A stretch of 64,000 nt of DNA, taken from positions 124,001 through 188,000 of the forward strand of contig NZ_CP163443.1 of the NCBI RefSeq assembly GCF_041053055.1, read 5' to 3'. This stretch comes from Streptomyces sp. R41. Its GTDB lineage: Bacteria > Actinomycetota > Actinomycetes > Streptomycetales > Streptomycetaceae. Under the pieces are notes generated by a model that worked only from the letters and a program-made list of their open reading frames with translations, searched no databases and was not told the origin of the DNA. Of the stretch, positions 25,410-33,969 are shown piece by piece. The translations under genes and the position numbers were made by a program. Within the stretch, counting starts at the first letter, position 1. The number at the start of each line of letters is the position of its first letter.

Positions 25410-26888
25410 ATGGGACGGGACGTCCCGGCGCTGGTTTTCACCCGCGAGGACCGTCGCCGGTACCGGATCAAGATGCAGGAGTGCCTCGACGCCCTCGCGC
25501 AGATGCTGCGCGATTCACGGTTCGAATCCGAACATCCCCAGGTGGGCCTGGAGATCGAGCTGAACCTGGTCGACGACGAGGCAGAGCCGACGATGTGCAA
25601 CACCGATGTGCTCGAGGCGATCGCGGACCCGGCCTGGTCCACGGAGCTCGGCCGGTTCAACCTCGAGATCAACATTCCGCCCCGACGTCTGACAGCGGGC
25701 GGCCCCGACGCCTGGGAGTCCGAGATACGCGCCGCGCTGAATCACGCGGAGCAACGCGCCAGGTCGGTCGACGCACGTCTGATCATGATCGGAATCCTGC
25801 CTACCCTGCGGGAGGAGGACGTCGGCGAGACGGCGCTGTCGGAGAACGCGCGCTACCACCTGATCAACGAGCAGGTCTTCGCGGCTCGGGGCGAAGACCT
25901 CCTCATCGAGGTGGACGGCGTCGACCGGCTGCGGACCTACGCCGACACGATCACCCCCGAAGCCGCCTGCACCAGCACCCAGTTCCATCTCCAGGTGTCC
26001 CCGGAGGAGTTCGCCGATTACTGGAACGCCGCGCAGGCGATCGCCGGGATCCAGGTCGCGCTGGCGGCCAATTCTCCGTTCCTGTTCGGCAAGGAACTGT
26101 CGCACGAAACCCGTATCCCGCTGTTCGAGCAGGCGACCGACACCCGCCCACAGGAGATCAAGGTGCAGGGAGTGCGACCCAGGGTCTGGTTCGGAGAGCG
26201 GTGGATCAACAGCGTCTTCGACCTCTTCGAGGAGAACCTGCGCTACTTCCCGGCGCTGCTACCCCTGTGCGACAAGCAGGATCCAGCACAGACGCTGGAC
26301 CGCGGCGACATCCCCGAACTGGCCGAGCTCACTCTGCACAACGGCACCATCTACCGCTGGAACCGCCCGGTCTACGCCATCGCCCACGACAGACCTCACC
26401 TGCGGGTGGAGAACCGTGTGCTGCCCGCCGGCCCGACCGTCGCCGACACCCTCGCCAACGGCGCCTTCTACTACGGGCTCACCCGAGCCCTCGTGGAGGA
26501 AGACCGGCCCGTGTGGTCGCGGATGTCCTTCTCGGCCGCCGAGGACAACCTGCACACGGCCGCGCGGCACGGCATTGATGCGCGGCTGTACTGGCCAGGG
26601 ATGGGCGAGGTGCCGGTGCCCGAACTCGTCCTGCGCCGTCTGCTGCCTCTGGCGCACCGGGGACTGCAGCACTCCGGCATGGACGAAGCCTGGCGGGAGC
26701 CGCTGCTCGGCGTCATCGAGCAGCGGTGCGTCACCGCACGCAACGGAGCGGTCTGGCAGAAGGAGATGTTCCACCACATCGACGCCACCACCCATGCCGG
26801 CCGCCACGAGGCCCTGCGGCGGATGACGCAGCAGTACATCGACTACATGCACCTCAACGCCCCGGTTCACACATGGCCGGTCGACTGA
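25410..26888 (+). CDS. Glutamate-cysteine ligase (GCS2)-family protein
   Basis: A 492-residue protein of the GCS2 ATP-grasp-like carboxylate-amine ligase family. Recognisable segments are VGLEIELNLVDDEAEP (metal/ATP-binding glutamates), FNLEINIPPRRL, TSTQFHLQVSPEEFADYWNA, ALAANSPFLFGKELSHETRI, LHNGTIYRWNRPVYAI and LRVENRVLPAGPTVADTLAN. It probably joins an amino group to a glutamate-like carboxylate using ATP. Whether it is a true gamma-glutamylcysteine ligase or an EgtA/YbdK-like enzyme is unclear. GGAGGG at 25401-25406 supports ATG 25410. No mycothiol or ergothioneine gene lies next to it. Confidence 0.87.
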   Translation: MGRDVPALVFTREDRRRYRIKMQECLDALAQMLRDSRFESEHPQVGLEIELNLVDDEAEPTMCNTDVLEAIADPAWSTELGRFNLEINIPPRRLTAGGPDAWESEIRAALNHAEQRARSVDARLIMIGILPTLREEDVGETALSENARYHLINEQVFAARGEDLLIEVDGVDRLRTYADTITPEAACTSTQFHLQVSPEEFADYWNAAQAIAGIQVALAANSPFLFGKELSHETRIPLFEQATDTRPQEIKVQGVRPRVWFGERWINSVFDLFEENLRYFPALLPLCDKQDPAQTLDRGDIPELAELTLHNGTIYRWNRPVYAIAHDRPHLRVENRVLPAGPTVADTLANGAFYYGLTRALVEEDRPVWSRMSFSAAEDNLHTAARHGIDARLYWPGMGEVPVPELVLRRLLPLAHRGLQHSGMDEAWREPLLGVIEQRCVTARNGAVWQKEMFHHIDATTHAGRHEALRRMTQQYIDYMHLNAPVHTWPVD

Positions 26889-27366
26889 CGGAGTTCACCT
26901 CCGCGACGGTGGTTGATGGTGCCGGTATGAAGCGGCAACGCCTGACGGTGAGTGCCAGCGGGCGCCGAAGGGCTCGATCGTGGACGCCGTCGAGCCGCAG
27001 ATCCGCGAACCAGGGCCTGACCACTACCGGCCAGATATGCGGCGGCCTCGGCGGCCATGCCGCCGCCGGGGCCGGGCCATCGCCAGGCACGCAGCGAACG
27101 TCGGGGCCCGCGTGGTTGCCGTGGGGCACTCCCCCGCGCGGCCCGCTCGCCCAATTCGCCGACGGCGGCTGCACCACGGCCCTCACCTGCACGGTCGTCC
27201 CAGCCGACCGGCGACGGCGCCGCGCACGCTCCGCGCGGACACGCTCGCCGAGCTGCGTGCCGGTCTGCGCTCCGGCAACGCCTGAGCCAGGTCGGGCGCG
27301 GCGGCGCGGACGTCGTACTGATGCCCCCGTCGCCGTTGCCGGGCGGGATGCGGCCGACTCCGGGTC
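26889..27366. other. Decayed region with a possible IS21-type transposase trace
   Basis: About 480 bp without an intact gene. The frame at 26962-27009 reads APKGSIVDAVEPQIRE, like the N-terminal segment of IS21 IstA transposases, but it is very short. Around 27060-27120 a frame reads GRAIARHAANVGARVVAVGH, unassigned. Both are offered only as traces. Confidence 0.3.
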
Positions 27367-27510
27367 ATGGTTTTCGATCACCTCATCTACGCGCGCCCCG
27401 AACTGGCCGCCGTCGTGGCCGAGTTCACCGCGCCTGCGGTGCAGCTCCGGCCCCGGCCGCACCCACGTCGGGCGGGGCACCCTCAACGCTCCGCCAGGAC
27501 GTGATCGACA
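27367..27510 (+). pseudogene. Frameshifted glyoxalase-like (VOC) domain fragment
   Basis: From ATG 27367 the product begins MVFDHLIYARPELAAVVAEF, the usual N-terminus of glyoxalase-like proteins (first metal-ligand His in the FDHL motif). After a frame change near 27440 it continues as GRTHVGRGTLNAPPG, matching the conserved G.H.G.GT.N segment. The rest is missing. Clear but broken remnant. Confidence 0.6.
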
Positions 27511-27548
27511 TGTTGATCACGGCTTCGAATCCGGCATAGCCTCGTGGA

Positions 27549-27915
27549 ATGGTGCGGAGCGAGGCAGAGACTGTCGACGGCTATCTGGCCGAGGTGCCCG
27601 AGGAGCGCAGGCACGCCTTGACCAGGTTGCGGAAACTGTGCCGAGAGGAACTGCAGGGCTTCGACGAAGTCATGGCGTACGGGATGCCCGCATACGAGCG
27701 GGACGGCGCCGCGGAGATCGCGTTCGCCAGCCAGAAGCAGTACGTCTCCTTCTACCTCATGCGCAGTGACGTCCGTCAGGCGTTCGAGCAGCGGCTGGCC
27801 GGGCCGGACATGGGCAAGGGCTGCCTGCGTTTCCGCAGGCCGGAGAACATCGACTTCGTTCTATTGCGGGAGCTGCTCAAGGCCACCGCGGCCCGGCCCG
27901 GGCAAGATCTGCTGA
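27549..27915 (+). pseudogene. DUF1801 (YdhG-like) protein with a terminal frameshift
   Basis: Starts MVRSEAETVDGYLAEVPEER and continues CREELQGFDEVMAYGMPAYE, EIAFASQKQYVSFYLMRSDV and MGKGCLRFRRPENIDFVLLR: a small DUF1801 protein of about 120 residues. The expected C-terminal PGKIC followed by TGA lies at 27898-27915, but in a shifted frame. A one-base indel in a GC run near 27890 therefore removes the natural stop. As written, the frame stays open into the phosphatase gene that starts at 28221. I regard it as a separate gene with a late frameshift (real or a sequencing error). Confidence 0.72.
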
Positions 27916-28220
27916 TACCGGCAGGTCGTCTGTGCCGCCCGGCACCTGGCAGGGCCAGGGAACAAGCTGAGACGAGGCGACACGGGCTGGTGGGGCCAAC
28001 GGTCACGCGTCGACGTAGGGCCCGTTTTCGGTGGGGTGCTGCTCGGCGCGGTATTCCTCGACGGCCTGTGCACCCGTCGCGCAGGCCGTCGACCGCAGGA
28101 TCGCCGTCTCACCGGCGGGGCGGGCGGCAGCACCTCGTGGGAGGCACGTGCCCGCGCAAGGCCGTGGACCGGCGTGAGACTGTGGTGCTAAGGATTAGGC
28201 CCCTTGAGGGGATCCGCACC
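27916..28220. other. Gap before the second SpoIIE phosphatase
   Basis: About 305 bp, open in one frame by chance, with arginine/proline-rich nonsense translation and no domain. GAGGGGA at 28206-28212 is the likely ribosome site of the next gene. Confidence 0.5.
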
Positions 28221-30701
28221 ATGGCGACAGAGGGCATGGCGTACGAATACCTCGCTGAGCCGTTCGACATCACCCGTGCGGCTGTGGTCGGCATCGACGC
28301 GCACGGTCTGATCGAGCGATGGAGCAAGGGCGCGCAGGCTTTGCTCGGCTACCGGGCACGCGAGGTTCTGGGGCGGTCTGCCGCCTCACTGCTGACAGGC
28401 GGAGCAGACCTCGCGTCCGCCGTGTCCGAGCCGTGCCGTGCGGGCAACGGCTGGGAAGGTCTGGTCGCCGCCAGGCATCGCGCCGGCCACCGTGTGGAAC
28501 TGGCACTGCGCACCTGCCCGCTCCAGGACGGTGGTGGGCGCCGAAGCTGGCTTGCCGTGGTCACCGAGGTGAGCTCGCTGCGCAGGTGGGAACTGGGCCA
28601 GGCAGTGCTGCGCGGCCTGCTCGACCAGTCGCCCATAGGGATAGCCGTGGTGGACACCGAGCTGCGGTACCAGCTGGTCAACCGCGCGCTGGAACGCATG
28701 GACGGCGTGCCCCTCGAGCTGCGCGTCGGCCGCAGAGTCGGGCAGGCCGTGCCCGGGGAGGCCGAATCCACCCTCGAGTGGCAAGCCAGGCAGGCGCTGG
28801 ACAGCGGACAGACGCTGCTGACGTTCCAGCATGCCGTGCCTGAACCGGACGAGCCCCTGCGAGGGGACCGTGAGCGCGTCAGGCTCTGTGCGTCCTTCCG
28901 GTTGCAAGACCGCACCAGCCGCGTCCTGGGCGTGTGCCACACCGCGGTGGACGTCACCGACCAAGGCCGGGCCCGCCGGCGACTCGCCCTGGTGAACGAG
29001 GCGAGCAGCCGCATCGGCACCACCCTGGATCTGGACCGGACCGTGCGCGAGCTGGCCGAGATCGTGGTGCCCCAGGTCGCCGACTTCGTCGCCGTCGACC
29101 TGCTGGAAACGGTTTTGGCGGCCCGCGAACTCGCGCCCGTCGCGGTGGACGGAGCGACAGTGCTGCGCCGCGCAGCGCACCTCTCGATCCAGGAAGATCA
29201 GCCCGAGGTCGTGGTCACAGCCGGTGATCCCACCCGCTACCCGCCCACCTCCCCGCAGAGCCGATGTCTGGCCACCGGTCGCTCGATCCGCGACCCGGTC
29301 ATCGACGAGTCGACGTCGTGGCTGGCCCAGGACCCGCTGCGCACGGCCAAGCTGCGCGTTCTCGGTGTGCATTCCCACCTGGTCGTCCCCCTCCAGGCCC
29401 GAGGAAAGACCATGGGCGTGGCCACGTTGCTGCGCTGGAAGTCCCCGGAGCCCTTCGACGACGACGATCAGCTTCTCGTAGAAGAACTCGCAGCCCGCGC
29501 GGCCGTCTGCATCGAGAACGCCAGACGTTTCACCCGCGAGCACAACACCGCACTCGCCCTCCAGCACAGCCTGCTCCCCCACGGCCTGCCCGAGCAGAGC
29601 GCGGTCGAGGCGGCCTACCGCTACCTTCCCGCCGACACCGAAGCCGGGGTCGGCGGAGACTGGTTCGACGTCATCCCGCTGTCCGGCGCACGGGTCGCCC
29701 TGGTCGTCGGGGACGTGGTCGGACACGGTATCCACGCCGCGGCCACCATGGGCCGACTGCGCACCGCTGTGCAGACGCTCGCCGACCTCGACCTGCCGCC
29801 CGACGAGCTCCTGGCCCGCCTCGACGATCTGGTGATCCGACTCGCGGACGAAGCCGACGCCGCCGACGACGCCCGGGTGATCGGCGGGACCTGTGTATAC
29901 GCCGTCTACGACCCCATCTCACGCAAACTCACCGTCGCACGGGCCGGACATCCCAGCCCCGCCATAGCGCACCTGCGTGAACCAGTGGAATTCCCCGACA
30001 TACCCGCCGGGCCACCGCTCGGACTCGGCGGCCTGCCCTTCGAATGCGCCGAGATCGACATCGAGGAAGGAAGTGTGATCGCCTTCTACACCGACGGCCT
30101 CATCGAAGCCTCCGACCGCGACGTGGACGTCGGCTTCGAACGGCTCTGCTTCGCGCTGGCCCACCCCGACCGACCACTCGAAGAAATCTGCAACACCATG
30201 GTCCGGATGCTGCTGCCCGAGCACCCACGCGACGACGTCGCCTTCCTCGTCGCCCGACCCCGCACGCTCAGCGCCGACGACGTCGCCTCCTGGGACGTAC
30301 CCGCCGTTCCCTCAGCCGTCCACACCATCCGGCAGATGGCCAACCGGCAACTGAGCGCCTGGAACCTCGACGACGCCGCATTCACCACCGAACTCATCGT
30401 CAGCGAACTCGTCACCAACGCGATCAGGCACGCCTCCCAGCCCATCAGCCTCCGCCTGATCCGAGAACGCACCCTCATCTGCGAGGTGTCCGACAGCAGC
30501 AACGCCTCACCACGCCTACGCCGCCCCGTCAGCACCGACGAAGGCGGACGCGGACTCTTCCTCGTCGCCCAGGTCGCCCAACGATGGGGAACCCGCTACA
30601 CCCCCCAAGGCAAAACCATCTGGGCAGAACTACCACTGCCCTCCGAACAAGCCCACCCCTCACCGAACCGGACGCAGATAGGCAATACCGGACCGACATG
30701 A
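28221..30701 (+). CDS. PAS-PAS-GAF-SpoIIE phosphatase with C-terminal RsbW-like kinase domain
   Basis: An 826-residue signalling protein. It has PAS 1 (AAVVGIDAHGLIERWSKGAQ, LLGYRAREVLGR), PAS 2 (DQSPIGIAVVDTELRYQLVN), GAF (about residues 260-440), and a PP2C/SpoIIE domain (VGGDWFDVIPLS, VVGDVVGHGIHAAATMGRLR, VARAGHPSPAI, VIAFYTDGLIEASD, RDDVAFLVARP). The last 130 residues are a HATPase_c domain of RsbW type (FTTELIVSELVTNAIRHA with the N box, DEGGRGLFLVAQVAQRWGTR). Phosphatase and kinase in one chain allow opposing control of a STAS partner. ATG 28221 follows GAGGGGA. It shares layout with the phosphatase at 22315, and the two probably arose by duplication. Confidence 0.93.
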   Translation: MATEGMAYEYLAEPFDITRAAVVGIDAHGLIERWSKGAQALLGYRAREVLGRSAASLLTGGADLASAVSEPCRAGNGWEGLVAARHRAGHRVELALRTCPLQDGGGRRSWLAVVTEVSSLRRWELGQAVLRGLLDQSPIGIAVVDTELRYQLVNRALERMDGVPLELRVGRRVGQAVPGEAESTLEWQARQALDSGQTLLTFQHAVPEPDEPLRGDRERVRLCASFRLQDRTSRVLGVCHTAVDVTDQGRARRRLALVNEASSRIGTTLDLDRTVRELAEIVVPQVADFVAVDLLETVLAARELAPVAVDGATVLRRAAHLSIQEDQPEVVVTAGDPTRYPPTSPQSRCLATGRSIRDPVIDESTSWLAQDPLRTAKLRVLGVHSHLVVPLQARGKTMGVATLLRWKSPEPFDDDDQLLVEELAARAAVCIENARRFTREHNTALALQHSLLPHGLPEQSAVEAAYRYLPADTEAGVGGDWFDVIPLSGARVALVVGDVVGHGIHAAATMGRLRTAVQTLADLDLPPDELLARLDDLVIRLADEADAADDARVIGGTCVYAVYDPISRKLTVARAGHPSPAIAHLREPVEFPDIPAGPPLGLGGLPFECAEIDIEEGSVIAFYTDGLIEASDRDVDVGFERLCFALAHPDRPLEEICNTMVRMLLPEHPRDDVAFLVARPRTLSADDVASWDVPAVPSAVHTIRQMANRQLSAWNLDDAAFTTELIVSELVTNAIRHASQPISLRLIRERTLICEVSDSSNASPRLRRPVSTDEGGRGLFLVAQVAQRWGTRYTPQGKTIWAELPLPSEQAHPSPNRTQIGNTGPT

Positions 30702-30816
30702 GTAACAGCGCCCCGCCGTCCAGCGCCGCAGCGGCGCCGGGCCGCCGCGCCGCGGCGGGGCGGGGCACTGGACCGTCTGATGCGAAAACCGGAGTACGGG
30801 CGAAAGCCGCGCGTTG

Positions 30817-31275
30817 TCAGGACGCAGGGGCCGTCGCCTGGCAGCCGGGGCACAGGCCCCAGAAGGTCACGGCGGCCTCCTGGGTGAGATACCCCTCCGG
30901 CAGCTGCGGTTCCATGCATGGAGCCGCGCCCACGCTGCATGCGACATCACGGATGTCGCCGCAACGGCAGCAGACGAAATGGTGGTGATTGTCGTGACGC
31001 TCGGTCTCATAGCGGGCCGGATGCCCGGCAATCTGCGTGCACCGCACCAGACCGGCATCCGTGAGCGCGTGCAGGACGTTGTAGGTCGCCTGCAAGGAGA
31101 GGCGCCCCGTCACCTGCTGAGCCCGCTCACGCACAGTGTCGGCATCGAGATGGCCCAGCGACTCGGCAACCACCATCAGCACGGCCATGCGTTGGGCCGT
31201 CACCCGTAGGCCGGCCCCACGCAAGCGTGTCACCGCCTGCGCCATGGGCTCCGCGCCGGTCGTCGCGGGCGTCAT
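30817..31275 (-). CDS. Fur-family metalloregulator (FurA/CatR/PerR-like)
   Basis: A 152-residue Fur-family repressor. The winged helix is LRVTAQRMAVLMVVAESLGH, then RLSLQATYNVLHALTDAGLV. The metal sites are in HDNHHHFVCCRCGDIRDVAC, and a C-terminal CPGC supplies the second cysteine pair of the structural zinc site. This pattern fits the peroxide/iron-sensing FurA/CatR/PerR group of actinobacteria. Its ATG overlaps the stop of the preceding HATPase gene as ATGA, so the two are coupled. No katA-type gene is adjacent; a catalase-like remnant is at 54 kb. Confidence 0.92.
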   Translation of the reverse strand: MTPATTGAEPMAQAVTRLRGAGLRVTAQRMAVLMVVAESLGHLDADTVRERAQQVTGRLSLQATYNVLHALTDAGLVRCTQIAGHPARYETERHDNHHHFVCCRCGDIRDVACSVGAAPCMEPQLPEGYLTQEAAVTFWGLCPGCQATAPAS

Positions 31276-31895
31276 GCCGCCTCACTCCCCCTGCCGCCCT
31301 CCAGGGCCTGCACGCCCTGGAACTCCAGCCCCTCCAAGCCGCCCGGCCCCCTCCCCTGCGGATCCATTCGCTCCGGGCCGCAGGAGTCCGCGCCGGCGGA
31401 CAGCTCGAACCACACGCTCTTCCCCACCGGCCCCCGCTCACAGCCCCACCGTGCGGCCAGCATGTCCACGAGCGCCAGTCCTCGGCCCCCCTCGTCCTCC
31501 AGGCCGGCTTCCGTCAGGCGAGGAGGCTGCGAAGAACCGTCACCGACCAGACAGCGCACATCCGACACCCACTCCAAGGTCAGGCACAGCGGGCCGGCGC
31601 CATGCCGCAGCGCGTTGCCCACCAACTCACTCACCAGCAACTCGGCGGTCGCCACGAGCTCCCCTAGACCCCACCGGGGCAGCACGTCACGTATCGCTTT
31701 GCGCGCCACGCCACACGCGGCCAGCGACCACGGCAGAACCCACGGCCCACCGACGAATGACTCCACCATCCCAGCGGAGGACATGGGCAGGCCAGGGCCG
31801 AGGGCAGCCGGATCGGCGACTGCTCCCCACGTGCGGGATTCTCCGGGGACTGTGCGTTCCATGACGGCCTTCGGGAGACGGATACGAACTCTCAT
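31272..31895 (-). CDS. RsbW-like ATP-binding protein (HATPase_c)
   Basis: Up to 207 residues. The core at residues about 75-175 is an RsbW-like HATPase: ATAELLVSELVGNALRHGAG (N box) and EDEGGRGLALVDMLAARWGC (G box), then GKSVWFELSAG. Such proteins are usually anti-sigma kinases or free-standing ATPases in Streptomyces partner-switching networks. The C-terminal 35 residues are glycine/proline-rich. ATG 31895 is the longest start; ATG 31862 with GAAGG upstream fits better with the promoter-like hexamers at 31899-31926. The stop overlaps the Fur start (ATGA). Confidence 0.88.
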   Translation of the reverse strand: MRVRIRLPKAVMERTVPGESRTWGAVADPAALGPGLPMSSAGMVESFVGGPWVLPWSLAACGVARKAIRDVLPRWGLGELVATAELLVSELVGNALRHGAGPLCLTLEWVSDVRCLVGDGSSQPPRLTEAGLEDEGGRGLALVDMLAARWGCERGPVGKSVWFELSAGADSCGPERMDPQGRGPGGLEGLEFQGVQALEGGRGSEAA

Positions 31896-31898
31896 TCC

Positions 31899-31926
31899 AC
31901 CGTAGGGCTGAACTGGAATCAGTCAA
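31899..31926 (-). promoter_or_regulatory. Candidate promoter of the HATPase-Fur operon
   Basis: On the minus strand TTGACT (31926-31921), a 16-bp spacer and TACGGT (31904-31899) resemble a vegetative promoter. Transcription would start near 31892, just inside the longest reading frame, which favours translation from ATG 31862. Confidence 0.4.
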
Positions 31927-32387
31927 GTCTTTAGATAGCACCACATTTAACGACACGCCCAAAATAGTCGAAAATCTCCGGGTACGGACGACCGGCTCCA
32001 GAAGCACACGGGGGCAGGGCGGAGCCTCCTGGACGGCTCTCCCGTTCAAGGGGCCCGCCGGTGGTGCCACAGGGCAGGCCGGCCCCGCCTGCCATTGGCC
32101 GATGCGCGTCGGTCAGGCGCCGCCGTCCTCGGCAACGCTCCGGATGCGGGAGTGGCCCGCCATCGGCGGAAACGCTCCAGATGCCTGCCCACACCCCGAG
32201 ACACCAGCCCCGGACAACGTCCCGCACGAACCGAGGCCCGAGTCGCCGCTGGGCCTGAGTGCTGATGCGACAGGCGGATGAGCTGGCGATGACTCCGTTC
32301 GCATGACGTACGGCCTCCGCTGCAACCAGCCAGTCCACGAACCGACTCCTGGCATGCAGAACCGATACCTCATGTGAGGAGATCCTT
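31927..32387. other. Intergenic region
   Basis: About 460 bp with no recognisable gene on either strand. A short AT-richer patch (31921-31980) is unusual for this DNA and is consistent with regulatory sequence. Confidence 0.45.
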
Positions 32388-32712
32388 GTGGCAGCCCCAG
32401 CTTTCGAGTCCGGCACGGCTCCGGCACAGACCTTCGTCGACCCCTACGCCTGCGACGAGCCCGGTTCCTCTTGGTGGGAGCCGACCCCACGGCCGGTGCA
32501 GGACGAGTACCTGCTGCCGGCACCGGATCCCGCCCGTCGCCTCGACATCACGATCAGCCCCGCGCGACCGAAGGCGGCTGGACCTGCATGCCGCCCTGAC
32601 CGCTGTCGGCGTCCCGCCCCGGTCCGACGACCGGCAAGCCATCGAGCAGCTCAGTGCCCTGTCCGACAGCATCAACGCCACCATCCAGCGCTGGATCCAC
32701 CACTCCGCATAG
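32388..32712 (+). pseudogene. Small hypothetical protein gene with a probable frameshift
   Basis: GTG 32388, preceded by GAGGAG at 32377-32382, opens MAAPAFESGTAPAQTFVDPY and DEPGSSWWEPTPRPVQDEYL. Around 32570 coding character moves to another frame: LDLHAALTAVGVPPRSDD, RQAIEQLSALSDSINATIQR, WIHHSA, stop at 32712. Joined, they would give a protein of about 107 residues with a disordered N-terminus and a helical C-terminus. No family recognised. As written the first frame runs on to 33089 without meaning. Confidence 0.45.
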
Positions 32713-32723
32713 CAGGGCTGCGG

Positions 32724-33296
32724 TCAGTGGCCGCCGGTGGGACGATCGCAGCCGGTGTGGTCGGGATAGCCGCCGAAGGCATCGGCCTGAGTGGAGTCGC
32801 GATTCATCGTGCCCTCCACACACAGCGGGAACGCGTCGATGAGGAAGCCGACCCCGGTGGGACCGTTCTGGTACGCCTGCACCTTCCCGGCGGAGAAGCC
32901 AAGGGCGGTCAGTGCGCTGTGGGTGCTGCCCGGGTCGAAATCACCGCGCTCACGCAGCGGTTCGAGCGCGCCTTCGACACGCCGGACGGCTGCGAGCCCA
33001 TCGCAGCGGTGCCGGCCGTGCAGCGGAAAGGGCACCATGAAGCCATGGTTCTCGGCGTAGTGGTCGGGCGGCGGTGTGGCCGGGCCTGAGCTCTGTGCTC
33101 TCGCCGATGGCGTGGGCGTGGGGCTCTCGCCGGGGCACGGGAAGTCCACCGGTTTGCTCGGCGTCGCCGCGGTCCGCGAAGGCGCTTCCGCCCCTGCGGC
33201 GCCCGGCCGGTGCGTCCCGCACCCGGTAACCAGTAGGGCCAGCACCGCCATCGGCAGCATCCCGAACCGGGCACCCGTCGTCCTGATCATCCTCAT
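32724..33296 (-). CDS. Putative lipoprotein, conserved hypothetical
   Basis: A 190-residue protein with a lipoprotein signal peptide: MRMIRTTGARFGMLPMAVLA then LLVTGCGTHRPG, where VTGC is the lipobox. After a proline/serine-rich linker, the mature part contains HYAENHGFMVPFPLHGRHRC, RVEGALEPLRERGDFDPGST and VQAYQNGPTGVGFLIDAFPL, with cysteines likely to form disulphides. It would be anchored at the outer face of the membrane. ATG 33296 is chosen because GGGAGG lies about 9 bases upstream; ATG 33290 is also possible. Function unknown. Confidence 0.78.
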   Translation of the reverse strand: MRMIRTTGARFGMLPMAVLALLVTGCGTHRPGAAGAEAPSRTAATPSKPVDFPCPGESPTPTPSARAQSSGPATPPPDHYAENHGFMVPFPLHGRHRCDGLAAVRRVEGALEPLRERGDFDPGSTHSALTALGFSAGKVQAYQNGPTGVGFLIDAFPLCVEGTMNRDSTQADAFGGYPDHTGCDRPTGGH

Positions 33297-33870
33297 GCCC
33301 TGATCCTCCCTCGCGCCGAACCCGGCGTCATGAGTCTTCTGCTCAGAGCGGCTTGATACGCAACCGCACCAATCAGCCGGAGCGGTAGCCGACACCGCCG
33401 TGCGGCGCGGCCGGCCCGGGGCATGGCCTACGGTTCCTGTTTCGGATCACGGCAGGCTCGTGTGTCCTCGCATCGCAAGGGTCGGCGGATCCCGCACCGA
33501 CCCCTGCTCTGGGGCCCATTGAGCATGGCGCGGTTGTCGCCTTTGTCGGCGGCCGGTAGGGGGAGGAACGTGAGCGTGCGCGCTGCTTCCTTCAACGGCT
33601 TCGACGACCGCTGCGGCGAGCAGGTCCTCACGCTCCGCCGCCTCACCGACGGGTCATCCCGCGCCCCGCCGACCCAAGGGCGTGACCTCACGCGACGCAC
33701 CGATCACAGATCGCAGCACTCGGCGACCGTCGCCCCCGTCGGGCCGGCCGCACGCCGGGCCGTCCCTGGTTACCCAAGGCCGGGCCGACCGGCCACGGGG
33801 ACGTATTGCGCGAGGTGCTCAAGCACGACGGGCCCCTCGGTGCTGCCACGGATTGAAGCCCACGCAAGTG
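33297..33870. other. Gap between the lipoprotein gene and the interrupted gene
   Basis: About 570 bp without a recognisable gene on either strand. Open frames are arginine/proline-rich and look like noise. Confidence 0.45.
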
Positions 33871-33961
33871 TCAGCCTCCTGCACCGACCGTCGCCCAGCC
33901 AGCAGCAATGATCGCGGCGGTGGCCACGACGAGTATCACGGCCCGTGCCACCACCCGCACA

Positions 33962-33969
33962 TCCGACAG
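33962..33969. repeat. Left target-site duplication of the IS256-family element
   Basis: TCCGACAG directly flanks the element here and again at 35398-35405. Eight bases is the usual duplication for IS256-family insertion. Confidence 0.85.

Noticed and set aside
27549..30701. A genuine DUF1801-phosphatase fusion protein
   Set aside because: The natural DUF1801 terminus is present in a shifted frame and the phosphatase has its own start signals, so an indel is more likely.
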